Positions 9,391 to 18,001 of a stretch of 64,000 nucleotides of DNA are shown here, piece by piece. A program made the translations under genes and the position numbers. Source of the DNA: DASCNA01 sp036011305. Its GTDB lineage: Bacteria; Verrucomicrobiota; Lentisphaeria; Victivallales; GWF2-38-69. The stretch lies in the NCBI GenBank assembly GCA_036011305.1, contig DASCNA010000022.1:13679-77678 (forward strand), given 5' to 3'. The notes beneath the pieces are model-generated. The model made no database searches. It worked only from the letters and a program-made list of their open reading frames with translations, and was not told where the DNA came from. The stretch's first letter is position 1; every line of letters begins with the position of its first letter.

Positions 9391-9418
9391 AATCCCCGAT
9401 ATTTGTCGGGGATTACTT
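9391..9418. terminator. Bidirectional terminator between alpha-mannosidase and phoR
   Basis: A perfect 9-base GC-rich stem, AATCCCCGA (9391-9399) and TCGGGGATT (9406-9414), with a 6-base loop. It lies between convergent genes. A short T run follows on the plus strand, and an AT-rich stretch follows on the minus strand. It ends the long minus-strand block that starts at gspL. Confidence 0.85.
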
Positions 9419-9426
9419 TTAAAATA

Positions 9427-10491
9427 TTAAAGATCGTCAGGCAGTATAATTGTAAAAGTACTGCCTACTCCCAATTCACTTTTTACAGTTATATTTCCCT
9501 TATGTATCATGATGATTTGTTTTACAATTGAGAGGCCAAGACCGGTGCCGCCTAAGTTTTTACTCTTGATTTTGTCGACTCGAAAGAACCTTTCAAATAT
9601 TCTACTTATATCTGAATTTTTTAAACCGATTCCACGATCTTTAACACTTATTAAAATTTTATCGTCTCTCTGCTCTGCGTATATAGTTATTTTGTTTTTT
9701 TTATCTGAGTATTTAATAGCGTTATCAACCAGATTTGCCAGTGCCTGCTCCAATAAAACTTTGTTACCGGTAAGGGCTATATTTGGAGGAGTTTCAACGA
9801 TGAAGTCAACATGGCTTTTTAAAATTTTATCTTCAAACATAATTGAGATATTTTCAAGCATTTCAGAAAGTTTAAATTTAGTGAAAGTTACGTTATTGGC
9901 CTTTAAATTTTCTTCTACGCTTGAGAGACTTAATATATCAGAAATTAAAGCACTTAATCTGTTTGAATGTTTTTTTATTATTTTAACAAAATGTTTGGCT
10001 TCTTCTTCTTCTTCAAGAGCTCCATTTTCAAGTGTTTCAACAGCTCCCTGAATTACAGTCAAAGGCGTTTTCAATTCATGAGATACATTTGCAACAAAAT
10101 CTTCTCGTAATTTAGAAAACTTCTTCTCTTTTGACGCTTTTTTCACAAGAACGACTGAACCAATTTTAATATCCTTACTGTTAAATACAGGATAATTTGA
10201 AAAATTTAATGAGTAAAGTTTTTCCCCAAAAGGAAGGCTGAAAAAGGATTTATTGGCTTTAGAATGAAGAAGTTTTGTTAATGCTGTATTTAATTCGGAA
10301 TCAAAAACAAGCTCAAGCAGTTTTATTTTTCTGATTTTTTTTTTAATACTGAAAAGCCTGGCAGCCTGTTTATTCATATTCACAACTTTATTTTCAGTAT
10401 CAAGAAATATTACTGCCAGTTTCATACTGGACATCAATGCAGCCAGTTGTTGTTTAGTTGATATTTTGTCTCTGATTCTGTAAAACCTCAT
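9427..10491 (-). CDS. PhoR-like sensor histidine kinase without membrane segments
   Basis: A 354-residue kinase. Residues ~15-120 form a PAS-like domain (VIFLDTENKVVNMNKQAARLF). The HisKA H-box VSHELKTPL contains phospho-acceptor H138. The ATPase domain has the N-box NLVDNAIKYS, G1 VKDRGIGL, an F-box FERFFRVD and G2 GGTGLGLSIV. Ordinary PhoR has one or two N-terminal membrane helices and an outer loop; here the protein starts directly before the PAS domain and no hydrophobic helix is visible. It is therefore likely a cytosolic sensor, or it uses a partner. It follows phoB by 42 bases in the cdaA operon. The SD is weak (GGA). Confidence 0.85.
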   Translation of the reverse strand: MRFYRIRDKISTKQQLAALMSSMKLAVIFLDTENKVVNMNKQAARLFSIKKKIRKIKLLELVFDSELNTALTKLLHSKANKSFFSLPFGEKLYSLNFSNYPVFNSKDIKIGSVVLVKKASKEKKFSKLREDFVANVSHELKTPLTVIQGAVETLENGALEEEEEAKHFVKIIKKHSNRLSALISDILSLSSVEENLKANNVTFTKFKLSEMLENISIMFEDKILKSHVDFIVETPPNIALTGNKVLLEQALANLVDNAIKYSDKKNKITIYAEQRDDKILISVKDRGIGLKNSDISRIFERFFRVDKIKSKNLGGTGLGLSIVKQIIMIHKGNITVKSELGVGSTFTIILPDDL

Positions 10492-10533
10492 TATTTATCC
10501 GTTAACATAGATTTTAACTAGTTATGCTGTTTC

Positions 10534-11220
10534 TCATGGAATTCTCATTTTGTAGCCAACGCCTCTTACTGTTTCAATATTTTTCCCAAAATCACCAAGC
10601 TTTTTTCTCAGTTCCACAATATGTACATCAATGGATCTGGCGGTAACAGGATAATCATCGCCTTTAATTTTTTTTACAATACCATTTCTAGAAAAAACTT
10701 TATTCGGATTATTTATAAATAGTAATAATATTTCAAATCTTGAATAAGTCAGTTCTATCTTTTTCTTTCCAAGGAAAACTTCTCTAGTCTGGTTATTAAT
10801 AATTAAATCGCCGATACTAAATATTTCGGATTTAACTTCTTCATCGCTGTCGCGCCTGATCATTGCATTTATGCGGGCTAATAAAACTTTTATACTGAAA
10901 GGTTTAGTTATATAGTCATCAGCTCCTGAATTTAAGCCATGAACAATGTCGATTTCTGTGCTTTTAGCCGTAAGCATTATTACAGGAATTGATTTAGTTG
11001 ATTTATGCTCTTTCAATCTTCTACATGTCTCAATACCTGAAATACCAGGCATCATAATATCCAGCAGAATTACGTCAGGTTTAAATTCTTTAACAATTTC
11101 CAAACAGGCTTCACCTGATTTTACATAGTGAACTAAAAAATCTGCTTTTTTTAAATTGTAAGCAATTAAATCAGCTATATCTTTTTCATCATCTACTAAT
11201 AGAATTTTGCTTTTATTCAT
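10534..11220 (-). CDS. PhoB/OmpR-family response regulator
   Basis: A 228-residue two-domain regulator. The receiver has the acidic pocket VDDEKD (D10-D11), phospho-acceptor D54 in ILLDIMMPG, the LTAK switch Thr and the ITKPF lysine. The C-terminal winged helix ends RGVGYKM, typical of OmpR/PhoB DNA-binding domains. It starts four bases after the usp stop and is followed by the kinase, so the two are a cognate pair. Phosphate control is the usual role of this subfamily, but pho-box sites and pst genes are absent here, so the signal is unknown. Confidence 0.9.
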   Translation of the reverse strand: MNKSKILLVDDEKDIADLIAYNLKKADFLVHYVKSGEACLEIVKEFKPDVILLDIMMPGISGIETCRRLKEHKSTKSIPVIMLTAKSTEIDIVHGLNSGADDYITKPFSIKVLLARINAMIRRDSDEEVKSEIFSIGDLIINNQTREVFLGKKKIELTYSRFEILLLFINNPNKVFSRNGIVKKIKGDDYPVTARSIDVHIVELRKKLGDFGKNIETVRGVGYKMRIP

Positions 11221-11224
11221 TTAA

Positions 11225-11728
11225 TCAGTCGTTATTTTCTTTTGCAGGGATGATAAGTACAGGACATTTTAAACTTTTAATGACTGCTACCGCTACACTG
11301 CCCAGCAGGACTTTATGCATATATCCATGACCATGTGACCCAAGTATTAAAACATCAGGTTTGTAGTCTTCTACCTGGTCTAGGATAGTTTCCAGAACCT
11401 TACCTTCATATAAAAAAGCACTTGTTCTAATATTTTTATTTTCAATGTGTTCTTTAATTTCAAGAAGTTTGCTGTGTTCTAGTTTTAATTTTGATGCAAT
11501 TTGATCTCGTGCTAAATCATAACTAACATAGCCTGCTACATTGCCGCCCATTTCACCGAGTCCTGGCATGATTTGTGTCTCGATTTTATTTCTTACCTCA
11601 TACGCTACTGGAGGAGCTACATGGATAATTTTTAATTCAGCATCAAATGCTTTAGCCATATCAACAGCTTTGCGAATTACTTTTCCTGTCACATCAGAAA
11701 AATCAATTGGGACTAATATTTTTTTCAT
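11225..11728 (-). CDS. Universal stress protein (UspA family, ATP-binding type)
   Basis: A single 167-residue Usp domain. It starts KKILVPIDFSD and ends with GSHG, nine residues, then GS (G-x2-G-x9-G-S/T), the ATP-binding loop of the nucleotide-binding Usp class, followed by CPVLIIP. AAGGAAGG lies upstream of the start. It sits inside the cdaA-ybbR-usp-phoB-phoR operon, which suggests a link to stress or osmotic control. In other bacteria some Usp-domain proteins bind cyclic nucleotides; whether this one binds c-di-AMP is speculation. Confidence 0.9.
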   Translation of the reverse strand: MKKILVPIDFSDVTGKVIRKAVDMAKAFDAELKIIHVAPPVAYEVRNKIETQIMPGLGEMGGNVAGYVSYDLARDQIASKLKLEHSKLLEIKEHIENKNIRTSAFLYEGKVLETILDQVEDYKPDVLILGSHGHGYMHKVLLGSVAVAVIKSLKCPVLIIPAKENND

Positions 11729-11745
11729 GTTGCTGCCTTCCTTGT

Positions 11746-12735
11746 TTATTTTAATATTTCAACTTTCAAATATGATGGTTCTATAAATTTAACTTTTAGT
11801 GCGGAATCTTTCAACCAGCAATCGATTTTAGCCTCGTAAATACCAGGTTTATTAAATTTTGATATATCTGCAAAGGCTCTTATGCTGTTTCTGCTTAACA
11901 TTTCCAGATGACTATTCAACCCCCATAAAGTTATATTAACATAATTTTGGGATAATTTTATTTTTGAATCTACTTTATTGTCGCCCGTTAATATACTAAT
12001 TGGAATATTATTGAATACCCTAGTTCCATTAGCTTTATAAATTTCTACATTAATTTGAACCGATTTTGGACTTATTAAAATATCTTTATCCACATCCTGA
12101 AAATCTTTATCCACTTGAAAACTGCCAACAGTAGTTTTATCTAATAAGATCGGTTGCGTCATTAAGCTTTTTATCTGTTTTATTATACTTCTCGGTCCGG
12201 TTATTGAAACAGTATTAGGAATAACTTTAATTTCTCCTTTGACAAAATCTTTGGGCAAAGTTCCTTTGTAAACAGGTACGACTTTAACTATCTTTGTAGC
12301 TCTGGTATCGAGATGAACAGCTATTTCTTCTGGTGCAATTTTTACAATATTTATGTTTCCTGGCAGAGTGATATCTGATTGATCAATTTTAAACATTATA
12401 GGTTTATAAGGTGAAAAGTTTCTATTTTTTAATATGCTCTTATCAATTTTTAAATCTATATTTATATCTGATGCAGTGAGAAGCCTTATTTTATTTTTTG
12501 ATCCTTTTACTGTAATTGTAATTTTTGTTGGTGCATATGCAAGTACTTCTACGCTTCCGTAAGCCGTAATATTAACCGGAATATTAGTAATTATGCTTTC
12601 TTCACCAAGTTGATTGCTAACTTTGAAATATACAAGTAATGCAAATGCTAAAGCAATAGCTTTTCTTCCAAAATTTCTTCTAATAAATTTAGGAATGTAT
12701 GAATTAAGTTTTTTAAAAAAATAATAAATACTCAT
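11746..12735 (-). CDS. ybbR: YbbR-domain protein (CdaR-like regulator of the c-di-AMP cyclase)
   Basis: A 329-residue protein with one N-terminal membrane helix (about residues 22-42, RKAIALAFALLVYFKVSN) and an outside region of repeated YbbR beta-domains. Recurrent pieces are PVNITAYGSVEVL, PVYKGTLPKDFVKGEIKVIPNTVSITGP and the C-terminal LKVEI strand. In Firmicutes CdaR binds and tunes the membrane cyclase CdaA. The one-base gap to cdaA here matches that partnership. Three or so repeats can be seen. Confidence 0.85.
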   Translation of the reverse strand: MSIYYFFKKLNSYIPKFIRRNFGRKAIALAFALLVYFKVSNQLGEESIITNIPVNITAYGSVEVLAYAPTKITITVKGSKNKIRLLTASDINIDLKIDKSILKNRNFSPYKPIMFKIDQSDITLPGNINIVKIAPEEIAVHLDTRATKIVKVVPVYKGTLPKDFVKGEIKVIPNTVSITGPRSIIKQIKSLMTQPILLDKTTVGSFQVDKDFQDVDKDILISPKSVQINVEIYKANGTRVFNNIPISILTGDNKVDSKIKLSQNYVNITLWGLNSHLEMLSRNSIRAFADISKFNKPGIYEAKIDCWLKDSALKVKFIEPSYLKVEILK

Positions 12736-12736
12736 T

Positions 12737-13564
12737 TTATTCTATTTTTTCTTCATTAGCAGGCATATCGTTGATAAGTTCTCTAAAAGAAAGTGTTTTT
12801 TCTATGCTGACCAAAGAATTTAGAAACCTTCTCAATCTATCAGGCCTTACATTCTTTTTTATATTTCCTTTGTATGCGATTGATATATTTCCAGTTTCTT
12901 CGGAGACAATAATCACAAGGGCATCACTTTCTTCAGTTATTCCTAGGGCGGCTCGGTGTCTGGTTCCCATACCTTTTGTTATCTCTCTATTAGCAGAGAG
13001 CGGGAAGATACAGTGGGCTGCTCTAATGATTCCTGTTTTTACTATAACACCGCCATCATGTAATGGAGTATTAGGATGAAATATAGTTTCCAGAAGTCTA
13101 TGAGAGAGTTTGGCTTCCAGGGTGATTGCACTGTCTACAATACCTTTTAAACCTATATGCTGTTCTATGGCAATTAAGGCTCCGTGTTTACGCCCGGCTA
13201 GATTAATAACAGCAGTAATTAGTTCATTAATTGTTTCCTCTCTTTTTATACCTTTCAAAAATGATCTTGAACCTAACTGTGCAAAAGCGCGTCTGAATTC
13301 AGGTTGAAATATCACAATTAATGCAATACCGAAAAAAGTCCATAAACTATTTAGAAGCCAGCTGATAACTTCGAACTGAAGTAAGTCTGCCGCAATAGTA
13401 AAAGCAATTAGAACAAAAATTATGCCGGCAAGTATAGACGAGCTTCTTGTTCCTCTTAAATAGTGCAGTACATAATAAAATAAAACAGCAAGGATAATAA
13501 TTTCAATAAGAGGCACAATTGAATAATACGCTGCCTGCAGTAGAAATATAAAGAAATTATCCAT
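12737..13564 (-). CDS. cdaA: Diadenylate cyclase, membrane type
   Basis: A 275-residue CdaA/DacA-type enzyme that makes c-di-AMP from two ATP. Three N-terminal hydrophobic helices (about residues 12-30, 40-58 and 65-85) precede the DAC domain. The active site shows LHDGGVIV, a variant of the usual DGA motif with Gly for Ala, and GTRHRAALG with the RHR motif, followed by VSEETGNISIAYKG. It is the first gene of cdaA-ybbR-usp-phoB-phoR and starts 24 bases after the tRNA-Ser 3' end. c-di-AMP typically controls K+ and osmolyte transport, and KtrAB and an RCK channel lie in the same window. Confidence 0.92.
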   Translation of the reverse strand: MDNFFIFLLQAAYYSIVPLIEIIILAVLFYYVLHYLRGTRSSSILAGIIFVLIAFTIAADLLQFEVISWLLNSLWTFFGIALIVIFQPEFRRAFAQLGSRSFLKGIKREETINELITAVINLAGRKHGALIAIEQHIGLKGIVDSAITLEAKLSHRLLETIFHPNTPLHDGGVIVKTGIIRAAHCIFPLSANREITKGMGTRHRAALGITEESDALVIIVSEETGNISIAYKGNIKKNVRPDRLRRFLNSLVSIEKTLSFRELINDMPANEEKIE

Positions 13565-13588
13565 GATATACTCTATAAATTATAAGTT

Positions 13589-13677
13589 TGGCAGAGAGAC
13601 AGGGATTCGAACCCTGGGATGACTACGTCATCAATAGTTTTCGAGACTACCCCGTTCGACCGCTCCGGCATCTCTCC
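13589..13677 (-). tRNA. tRNA-Ser (anticodon CGA)
   Basis: An 89-base cloverleaf read on the minus strand. The acceptor is GGAGAGA with TCTCTCT (last pair G-U), the discriminator is G73, and CCA is encoded at 13591-13589. The anticodon loop CTCGAAA gives anticodon CGA (codon UCG). There is a long class II variable arm (about TGATGACGTAGTCATC) and a T-arm GGTTCGAATCC. It lies 25 bases after the gspK stop and 24 bases before cdaA, with no terminator on either side. Confidence 0.95.
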
Positions 13678-13702
13678 TGATAATAATTAAATTAATTTAT
13701 TT

Positions 13703-14749
13703 TTAATATAGGCTATACTGAAAATACTGGTTACCCTTATTATTCATTGAATTGCTTATTTTCAAAGAAACGATTAATGTTCTTAAACCAAATCCTTTTC
13801 CTGGAGACGCCTGGATTACTAATGTATAATAACCGGTATCTTTTAGTGAAAAGTTTTTTGTTATTCTTTTAATCATTTCAGGATTAATAAAGCTCAACAA
13901 TGATTGAGAACCTGAATTCAGCCATGCATTCCTACTTCTTATTATATAGTCAGCTTCCTCACTTGTAAAATTACCTTTTCCCATAAGTGTAAATTTATTT
14001 GCAGAAAAAAAGCTAATTGACCTGCTTTGCCAGTAAATACCCTTTGGCGGAATTATGTCGAAGGCTGAAAGCAGACCAAATTTATCAGGGTGAAACAACT
14101 TTCCAGAACCCGGAATCCATGCCACTTCATCTCGATACTGCATTTGTCCATTTCTAGGCAAAGGTGCTAAACCTAAATTTGAATAATCTACATCTTCCAT
14201 TCCGTCAGGATTTGTTCCTGGATTTCTATCAACATAATCAGTCAGTCTGTTTAAAAATATTTGGAAGGCTTTTTTTTCTTCACCTGTAAAGGCGTTTGAT
14301 TTTAAAAAACTTTTCATACGCCCCGCTGGATTAAAACCACTTATATTATACCCTGATGACATATCTAATATACAAAATATAACATCATCATTGTAGTATT
14401 TTATATTATGAAATTTACCTGTAGGACTGAATTTGTTCAAAGCAAAACTTTCACTCTTATTATTATTTTTATTGGATGAGCTATTTCTATTTTGTCCTCG
14501 CTTCTGACCTCTGTTTAGCATAATTAACCACTGGAGTCTGGCGGCTGCTCCTTCTGCAACATATGCTGAATACTCTCTTTCTGAATTAATAGCCATTTTT
14601 CTGGCAGAGAGTTGAGATATTGAGACAATTGTTGAAGTTATTATCCCAAGCAGTAACACAAACGACAATACAATAATTAGAGCTATACCTTCATCTTTAA
14701 TATGAAATGAATTATTTAGACATAAATTATTTTTCTTTAAATGCTTCAT
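13703..14749 (-). CDS. gspK: Type II secretion minor pseudopilin GspK
   Basis: A 348-residue protein, the size expected of GspK, which is much larger than other pseudopilins. The prepilin site is EG followed by IALIIVLSFVLLL; as in known GspK proteins the mature chain lacks the Glu at +5. A long globular domain follows, with AEGAAARLQW near residue 66 and a low-complexity Asn/Ser/Lys stretch near 85-98. GspK caps the pseudopilus tip with GspI and GspJ. It is the last gene of the T2SS operon; the tRNA gene follows with no terminator. Confidence 0.85.
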   Translation of the reverse strand: MKHLKKNNLCLNNSFHIKDEGIALIIVLSFVLLLGIITSTIVSISQLSARKMAINSEREYSAYVAEGAAARLQWLIMLNRGQKRGQNRNSSSNKNNNKSESFALNKFSPTGKFHNIKYYNDDVIFCILDMSSGYNISGFNPAGRMKSFLKSNAFTGEEKKAFQIFLNRLTDYVDRNPGTNPDGMEDVDYSNLGLAPLPRNGQMQYRDEVAWIPGSGKLFHPDKFGLLSAFDIIPPKGIYWQSRSISFFSANKFTLMGKGNFTSEEADYIIRSRNAWLNSGSQSLLSFINPEMIKRITKNFSLKDTGYYTLVIQASPGKGFGLRTLIVSLKISNSMNNKGNQYFQYSLY

Positions 14750-14792
14750 TTAGTAATTTGTCAGTTGCATAGTTAATACTGTTATTTGAATA

Positions 14793-15461
14793 TCATCTTA
14801 AATTTCGTCTGGATCCAAAAGTTTCATACTGTCCTGAACCAGCTGTTCGTCTCAACCATCTTTCTATTGTTCCATCATCCCATGTAATTGTGATTTGAAT
14901 AGCTAAGGGAATATTTTTATTATATAGTGATTCATCCCATTCGTTCTTCCAGTTAATATTATTCTGCGTATCTTTATCTGCGTATAAAAATGAAATTTCT
15001 GAAACTTTATCTGTAAGAACTTCTGTTTCAAGCTCTTTTCCCACATCATTCCATGGCAGAATAGGGACTTTTCTGTAGGCGGCTATCAGTTTACTGTCAG
15101 TTAGGTATAATTTAATAAACCTAATTCCTCCATCGTTCATATCAGCGATTCTATGAATATAAGCGAATGATATGCTGTCTGAGCGTCCAGCAAATGTCGA
15201 CTGCTCTATATGACTTTCATTCGGCCATGAAAAAGGAACTGCATTTCTAAAACATGTACTAAAAACTCTGTCTAGTCTTAAATAGGTGTTGAGAATATGG
15301 CTTTTATTATCAACTTTTTTTAGGCTTTGCTGTATTATAAACATGCCTGTTCCAACAGTCAGCATGATCATAGTAAAAATAAACAGTGCGCAGAGCATTT
15401 CCAGAAGAGTAAAACCTGAATCATTTGAAAATTTTTCTTTGTTATGTGTTAAATTTATCAT
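14793..15461 (-). CDS. gspJ: Type II secretion minor pseudopilin GspJ
   Basis: A 222-residue pseudopilin. The leader ends DSG and is followed by FTLLEMLCALFIFTMIML, giving a standard prepilin peptidase site (Gly -1, Phe +1, Glu +5) and a hydrophobic N-terminal helix. The C-terminal domain carries LAIQITITWDDG, a GspJ-type strand near the end. It lies between gspI and gspK, the standard order, and with them should form the tip complex. Confidence 0.82.
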   Translation of the reverse strand: MINLTHNKEKFSNDSGFTLLEMLCALFIFTMIMLTVGTGMFIIQQSLKKVDNKSHILNTYLRLDRVFSTCFRNAVPFSWPNESHIEQSTFAGRSDSISFAYIHRIADMNDGGIRFIKLYLTDSKLIAAYRKVPILPWNDVGKELETEVLTDKVSEISFLYADKDTQNNINWKNEWDESLYNKNIPLAIQITITWDDGTIERWLRRTAGSGQYETFGSRRNLR

Positions 15462-15496
15462 TACATAATTTCTGTATTTAAAATGGGATAAAAAAT

Positions 15497-15934
15497 TTAG
15501 TTGCTGTTTATTTTTTCTATTGTAAAGTTGGATGTATTAACTGAGTGAACAATTTTATCAACCATAACATTAATATTATATGCTCCGGTTAATTTTATAT
15601 TATACGAAAATAAGCTCCAGTCTTTTATTTGAGTGGGTAGATTATTAGGTAAATTTACACTTTCAACAGCATTGCAGGATGCCCTTACATCTGAATACAG
15701 GAATATATCATTAGGAATTTCAGTATTAGGACCGCATAAAAGATAGTATTCACCTGCCTGGGTAAGTAAGTGCTGTGATCTCCATCTATTGTATGCTTTA
15801 TCAACTCTTCTTTTTGACGTACCGCTCATAGCCATAGCTCCGACTAGTCCCAGACTTAAAATGGCAATAGCAACAATTACCTCAATTAGTGTAAAATTTA
15901 ATATTTTTTTCTTTCTAATCATTTGTTTTAACAA
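15497..15934 (-). CDS. gspI: Type II secretion minor pseudopilin GspI
   Basis: A 145-residue pseudopilin with a short basic leader followed by N, then FTLIEVIVAIAILSLGLVGAM. Asn replaces the usual Gly at -1; Glu +5 is kept. The rest of the chain is short, as expected for GspI. Its start overlaps the end of gspH by 20 bases, so the two are translationally coupled. Confidence 0.8.
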   Translation of the reverse strand: MLKQMIRKKKILNFTLIEVIVAIAILSLGLVGAMAMSGTSKRRVDKAYNRWRSQHLLTQAGEYYLLCGPNTEIPNDIFLYSDVRASCNAVESVNLPNNLPTQIKDWSLFSYNIKLTGAYNINVMVDKIVHSVNTSNFTIEKINSN

Positions 15935-16364
15935 TTGGAAGTCCTGTTAATTTAGAAATTCTAATAACGGCAATATGTCCATGAAGCACTAATTTTATAC
16001 TTGGGCCCGATGTTAAACCACTGGGGAAAAATGTGAATCTAGGTATTGTATCGTTCTGATTCGAGAATTTAATAAATACAGCTTTAGGTACTGTATATGT
16101 CATATAATTATATTTGCTGTAATCCACTTTAAGTCCATATGGACAAAATTTTCTGTTCCTATAAACAACAACAACTTTTCTGCCTGTGGTTTCTGCGCGG
16201 GTTGCGGCTTCATTAAAAACATTTTCTATGCCGGTAACACAATCCTTAAAATTTAAAAAAGCCGGAGTTTTACCAATCCGGCCTATAACAATGCCTATCA
16301 GCAATATAGAAATTGCCAATACGCATATCATTTCAAGTAATGTAAAATTCTTTCTTCTATTGAT
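15915..16364 (-). CDS. gspH: Type II secretion minor pseudopilin GspH, apparent non-AUG (ATC) start
   Basis: The first ATG in this frame (16331) lies inside the membrane helix and would remove the signal. The frame upstream of it encodes RRKN-FTLLE, an obvious prepilin leader and cleavage site, and is closed by TAG 15 bases before ATC 16364. The only usable starts are therefore ATT or ATC; ATC 16364 gives leader MNRRKN and has AGGA ten bases upstream. The start overlaps the gspG stop by 8 bases, so reinitiation after gspG is plausible. The product is ~149 residues with a GspH-type C-terminal domain. A sequencing error changing ATG cannot be excluded. Confidence 0.72.
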   Translation of the reverse strand: MNRRKNFTLLEMICVLAISILLIGIVIGRIGKTPAFLNFKDCVTGIENVFNEAATRAETTGRKVVVVYRNRKFCPYGLKVDYSKYNYMTYTVPKAVFIKFSNQNDTIPRFTFFPSGLTSGPSIKLVLHGHIAVIRISKLTGLPIVKTND

Positions 16365-16770
16365 GCTGCCAATTTCCTATGATTTTGGATTTACCCCCTG
16401 ATGGCCCGTCTGGACCGTAACTGTAAATGTCGTATGCTCCATGTTGTCCTGGAGATGCATATACATATTTATTTCCCCATGGGTCTAACGGAATTGACGT
16501 TGCCTTAAGGTAAGGACCATCCCATCTTTTACTGCCTGAACCATTAGTAATGAGGTCCTGTAGTGATTGAGGATATTTACCTGTATCAAGCTGATAGTCC
16601 ATAACGCATTGGCCGAACATGGAAATCTGAGTTCTGGCTGTCGTAACTCTAGCTTTTTTTACATGCTTGAAGTACATTGGCGTTACAATTGCAGCTAAAA
16701 GAGCTATGATAGCTATAACAACTACCATTTCCATTAAAGTAAAATATTTAATTCTTTTCTTACGTTTCAT
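16357..16770 (-). CDS. gspG: Type II secretion major pseudopilin GspG
   Basis: A 137-residue pseudopilin and the main subunit of the pseudopilus. The leader MKRKKRIKY is followed by FTLMEMVVVIAIIALLAAIV, so the -1 residue is Tyr rather than Gly. The C-terminal domain has the GspG hallmarks DTGKYPQSLQDL, WDGPYLK, PLDPWGNKYVYASPG and YDIYSYGPDG, the last being the calcium-binding loop. It is 17 bases from gspF. It overlaps gspH. Confidence 0.93.
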   Translation of the reverse strand: MKRKKRIKYFTLMEMVVVIAIIALLAAIVTPMYFKHVKKARVTTARTQISMFGQCVMDYQLDTGKYPQSLQDLITNGSGSKRWDGPYLKATSIPLDPWGNKYVYASPGQHGAYDIYSYGPDGPSGGKSKIIGNWQHQ

Positions 16771-16787
16771 GTTAATTACCTTTCTTT

Positions 16788-17993
16788 TTAAACATTATTC
16801 ATTTCCATTATTGCCATAAAAATAGATAAAACAACAGCAAGTACCACGAAAGCTAAAAATAATATTACAGCAGGTTCAAATAATGCCAGCAGTCTGTTGA
16901 TTTTTACTTTCATATCTTTTTCCAACTGATCTGCAACCTGTTCAAGCATACCACCCATATTGCCTGATTCTTCTCCTACTTCCAGCATTTGAATTGCAAC
17001 TTTAGGCATGAATGTGCTTTTTGATAGTGCTGCAGATAGCTTTTTCCCGCCTTTTAAATCACTGTTTACACTCTCAAGAGACTTTTTGATATCTCTATTT
17101 TCTATAACTTTTGTAGCGATGCTTACTGTTTTTATAAGATGCACATTGTTATTAATCAGGACTGCCAGGGTTTTTATAAATGTTCCTGCTTCCATAACGT
17201 AAATAATTTCGCCAAGTACAGGTAGTTTTAGCAGGTGTGTGTCAACCCACGATCTGGCTTTTCCACCTTTTTTTACTCTTGAGATAAAATAAGTTATAGC
17301 GGCTATTATTAGAAGCCAAAGCCACCATAAACTTGTAGCTATATTGCTTGTGTCGAGTAGAATTTTGGTGGGGAGTGGGAGAGGCTTACCCATGTTAAGA
17401 AAAATTTTTGAAAATCTTGGGACAAAAACTGTGAAGAGTAGAACTACAACGCAGAAAGTTACAAAAAGTATTATTGCAGGATAGATTGAACTTGTAACCA
17501 TAAAATCTTTTGTTTCTTTTCTGTAATTAAGAAAATGCTGGAGTTCAACCATCACATCTTTAAGTGCACCAGTTTCTTCGCCTGCCTCAACAAGGTTTGC
17601 ATAAATATTTGGAAAATGTATACTGTTGCTTCTAACTAATTCTGAAAACTTTTTCCCCTCATGAAGTCCTCTTCTTATGCTGTTAACTACTTCTTTCTGT
17701 TCTGGCTCTTCACTGCCGTCAGCAATAATCCCCAAAGCTCTTTCTAACTGGATCTGAGCCTTTAGCAGCGGAACAAGTCTATTTGTAAATTCGATAACAT
17801 TAAAAGAACTTTTAGACCAGAATTTTAATCCTTTTGAAGAGCTTTTTGCCTGTGTAGTTTCTCCATATGATTCGAGAGGAACAAGGCCTCTCCCTCGTAA
17901 TTTTTTTAAAGCGTCCTTTTGAGTATCACTTTCGATTACTGTATCAAAAGATTTTCCGCTTTTATTGGCAACTTTATATTTATAAAGACTCAT
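16788..17993 (-). CDS. gspF: Type II secretion inner-membrane platform protein GspF
   Basis: A 401-residue protein of normal GspF length. Two GspF domains are seen, about residues 72-190 (FTNRLVPLLKAQIQLERAL, LHEGKKFSEL, NLVEAGEETG) and 270-395 (FIKTLAVLINNNVHL, MLEVGEESGNM). There are three hydrophobic segments, near 165-190, 215-240 and 370-398. The two ExGExxG-like loops are preserved. It anchors the GspE ATPase. It lies between gspE and gspG. Confidence 0.93.
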   Translation of the reverse strand: MSLYKYKVANKSGKSFDTVIESDTQKDALKKLRGRGLVPLESYGETTQAKSSSKGLKFWSKSSFNVIEFTNRLVPLLKAQIQLERALGIIADGSEEPEQKEVVNSIRRGLHEGKKFSELVRSNSIHFPNIYANLVEAGEETGALKDVMVELQHFLNYRKETKDFMVTSSIYPAIILFVTFCVVVLLFTVFVPRFSKIFLNMGKPLPLPTKILLDTSNIATSLWWLWLLIIAAITYFISRVKKGGKARSWVDTHLLKLPVLGEIIYVMEAGTFIKTLAVLINNNVHLIKTVSIATKVIENRDIKKSLESVNSDLKGGKKLSAALSKSTFMPKVAIQMLEVGEESGNMGGMLEQVADQLEKDMKVKINRLLALFEPAVILFLAFVVLAVVLSIFMAIMEMNNV

Positions 17994-18001
17994 GATTTAT
18001 T

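Noticed and set aside
16331..16333. ATG 16331 as the gspH start
   Set aside because: It would remove the leader and the FTLLE cleavage site that the upstream frame plainly encodes.
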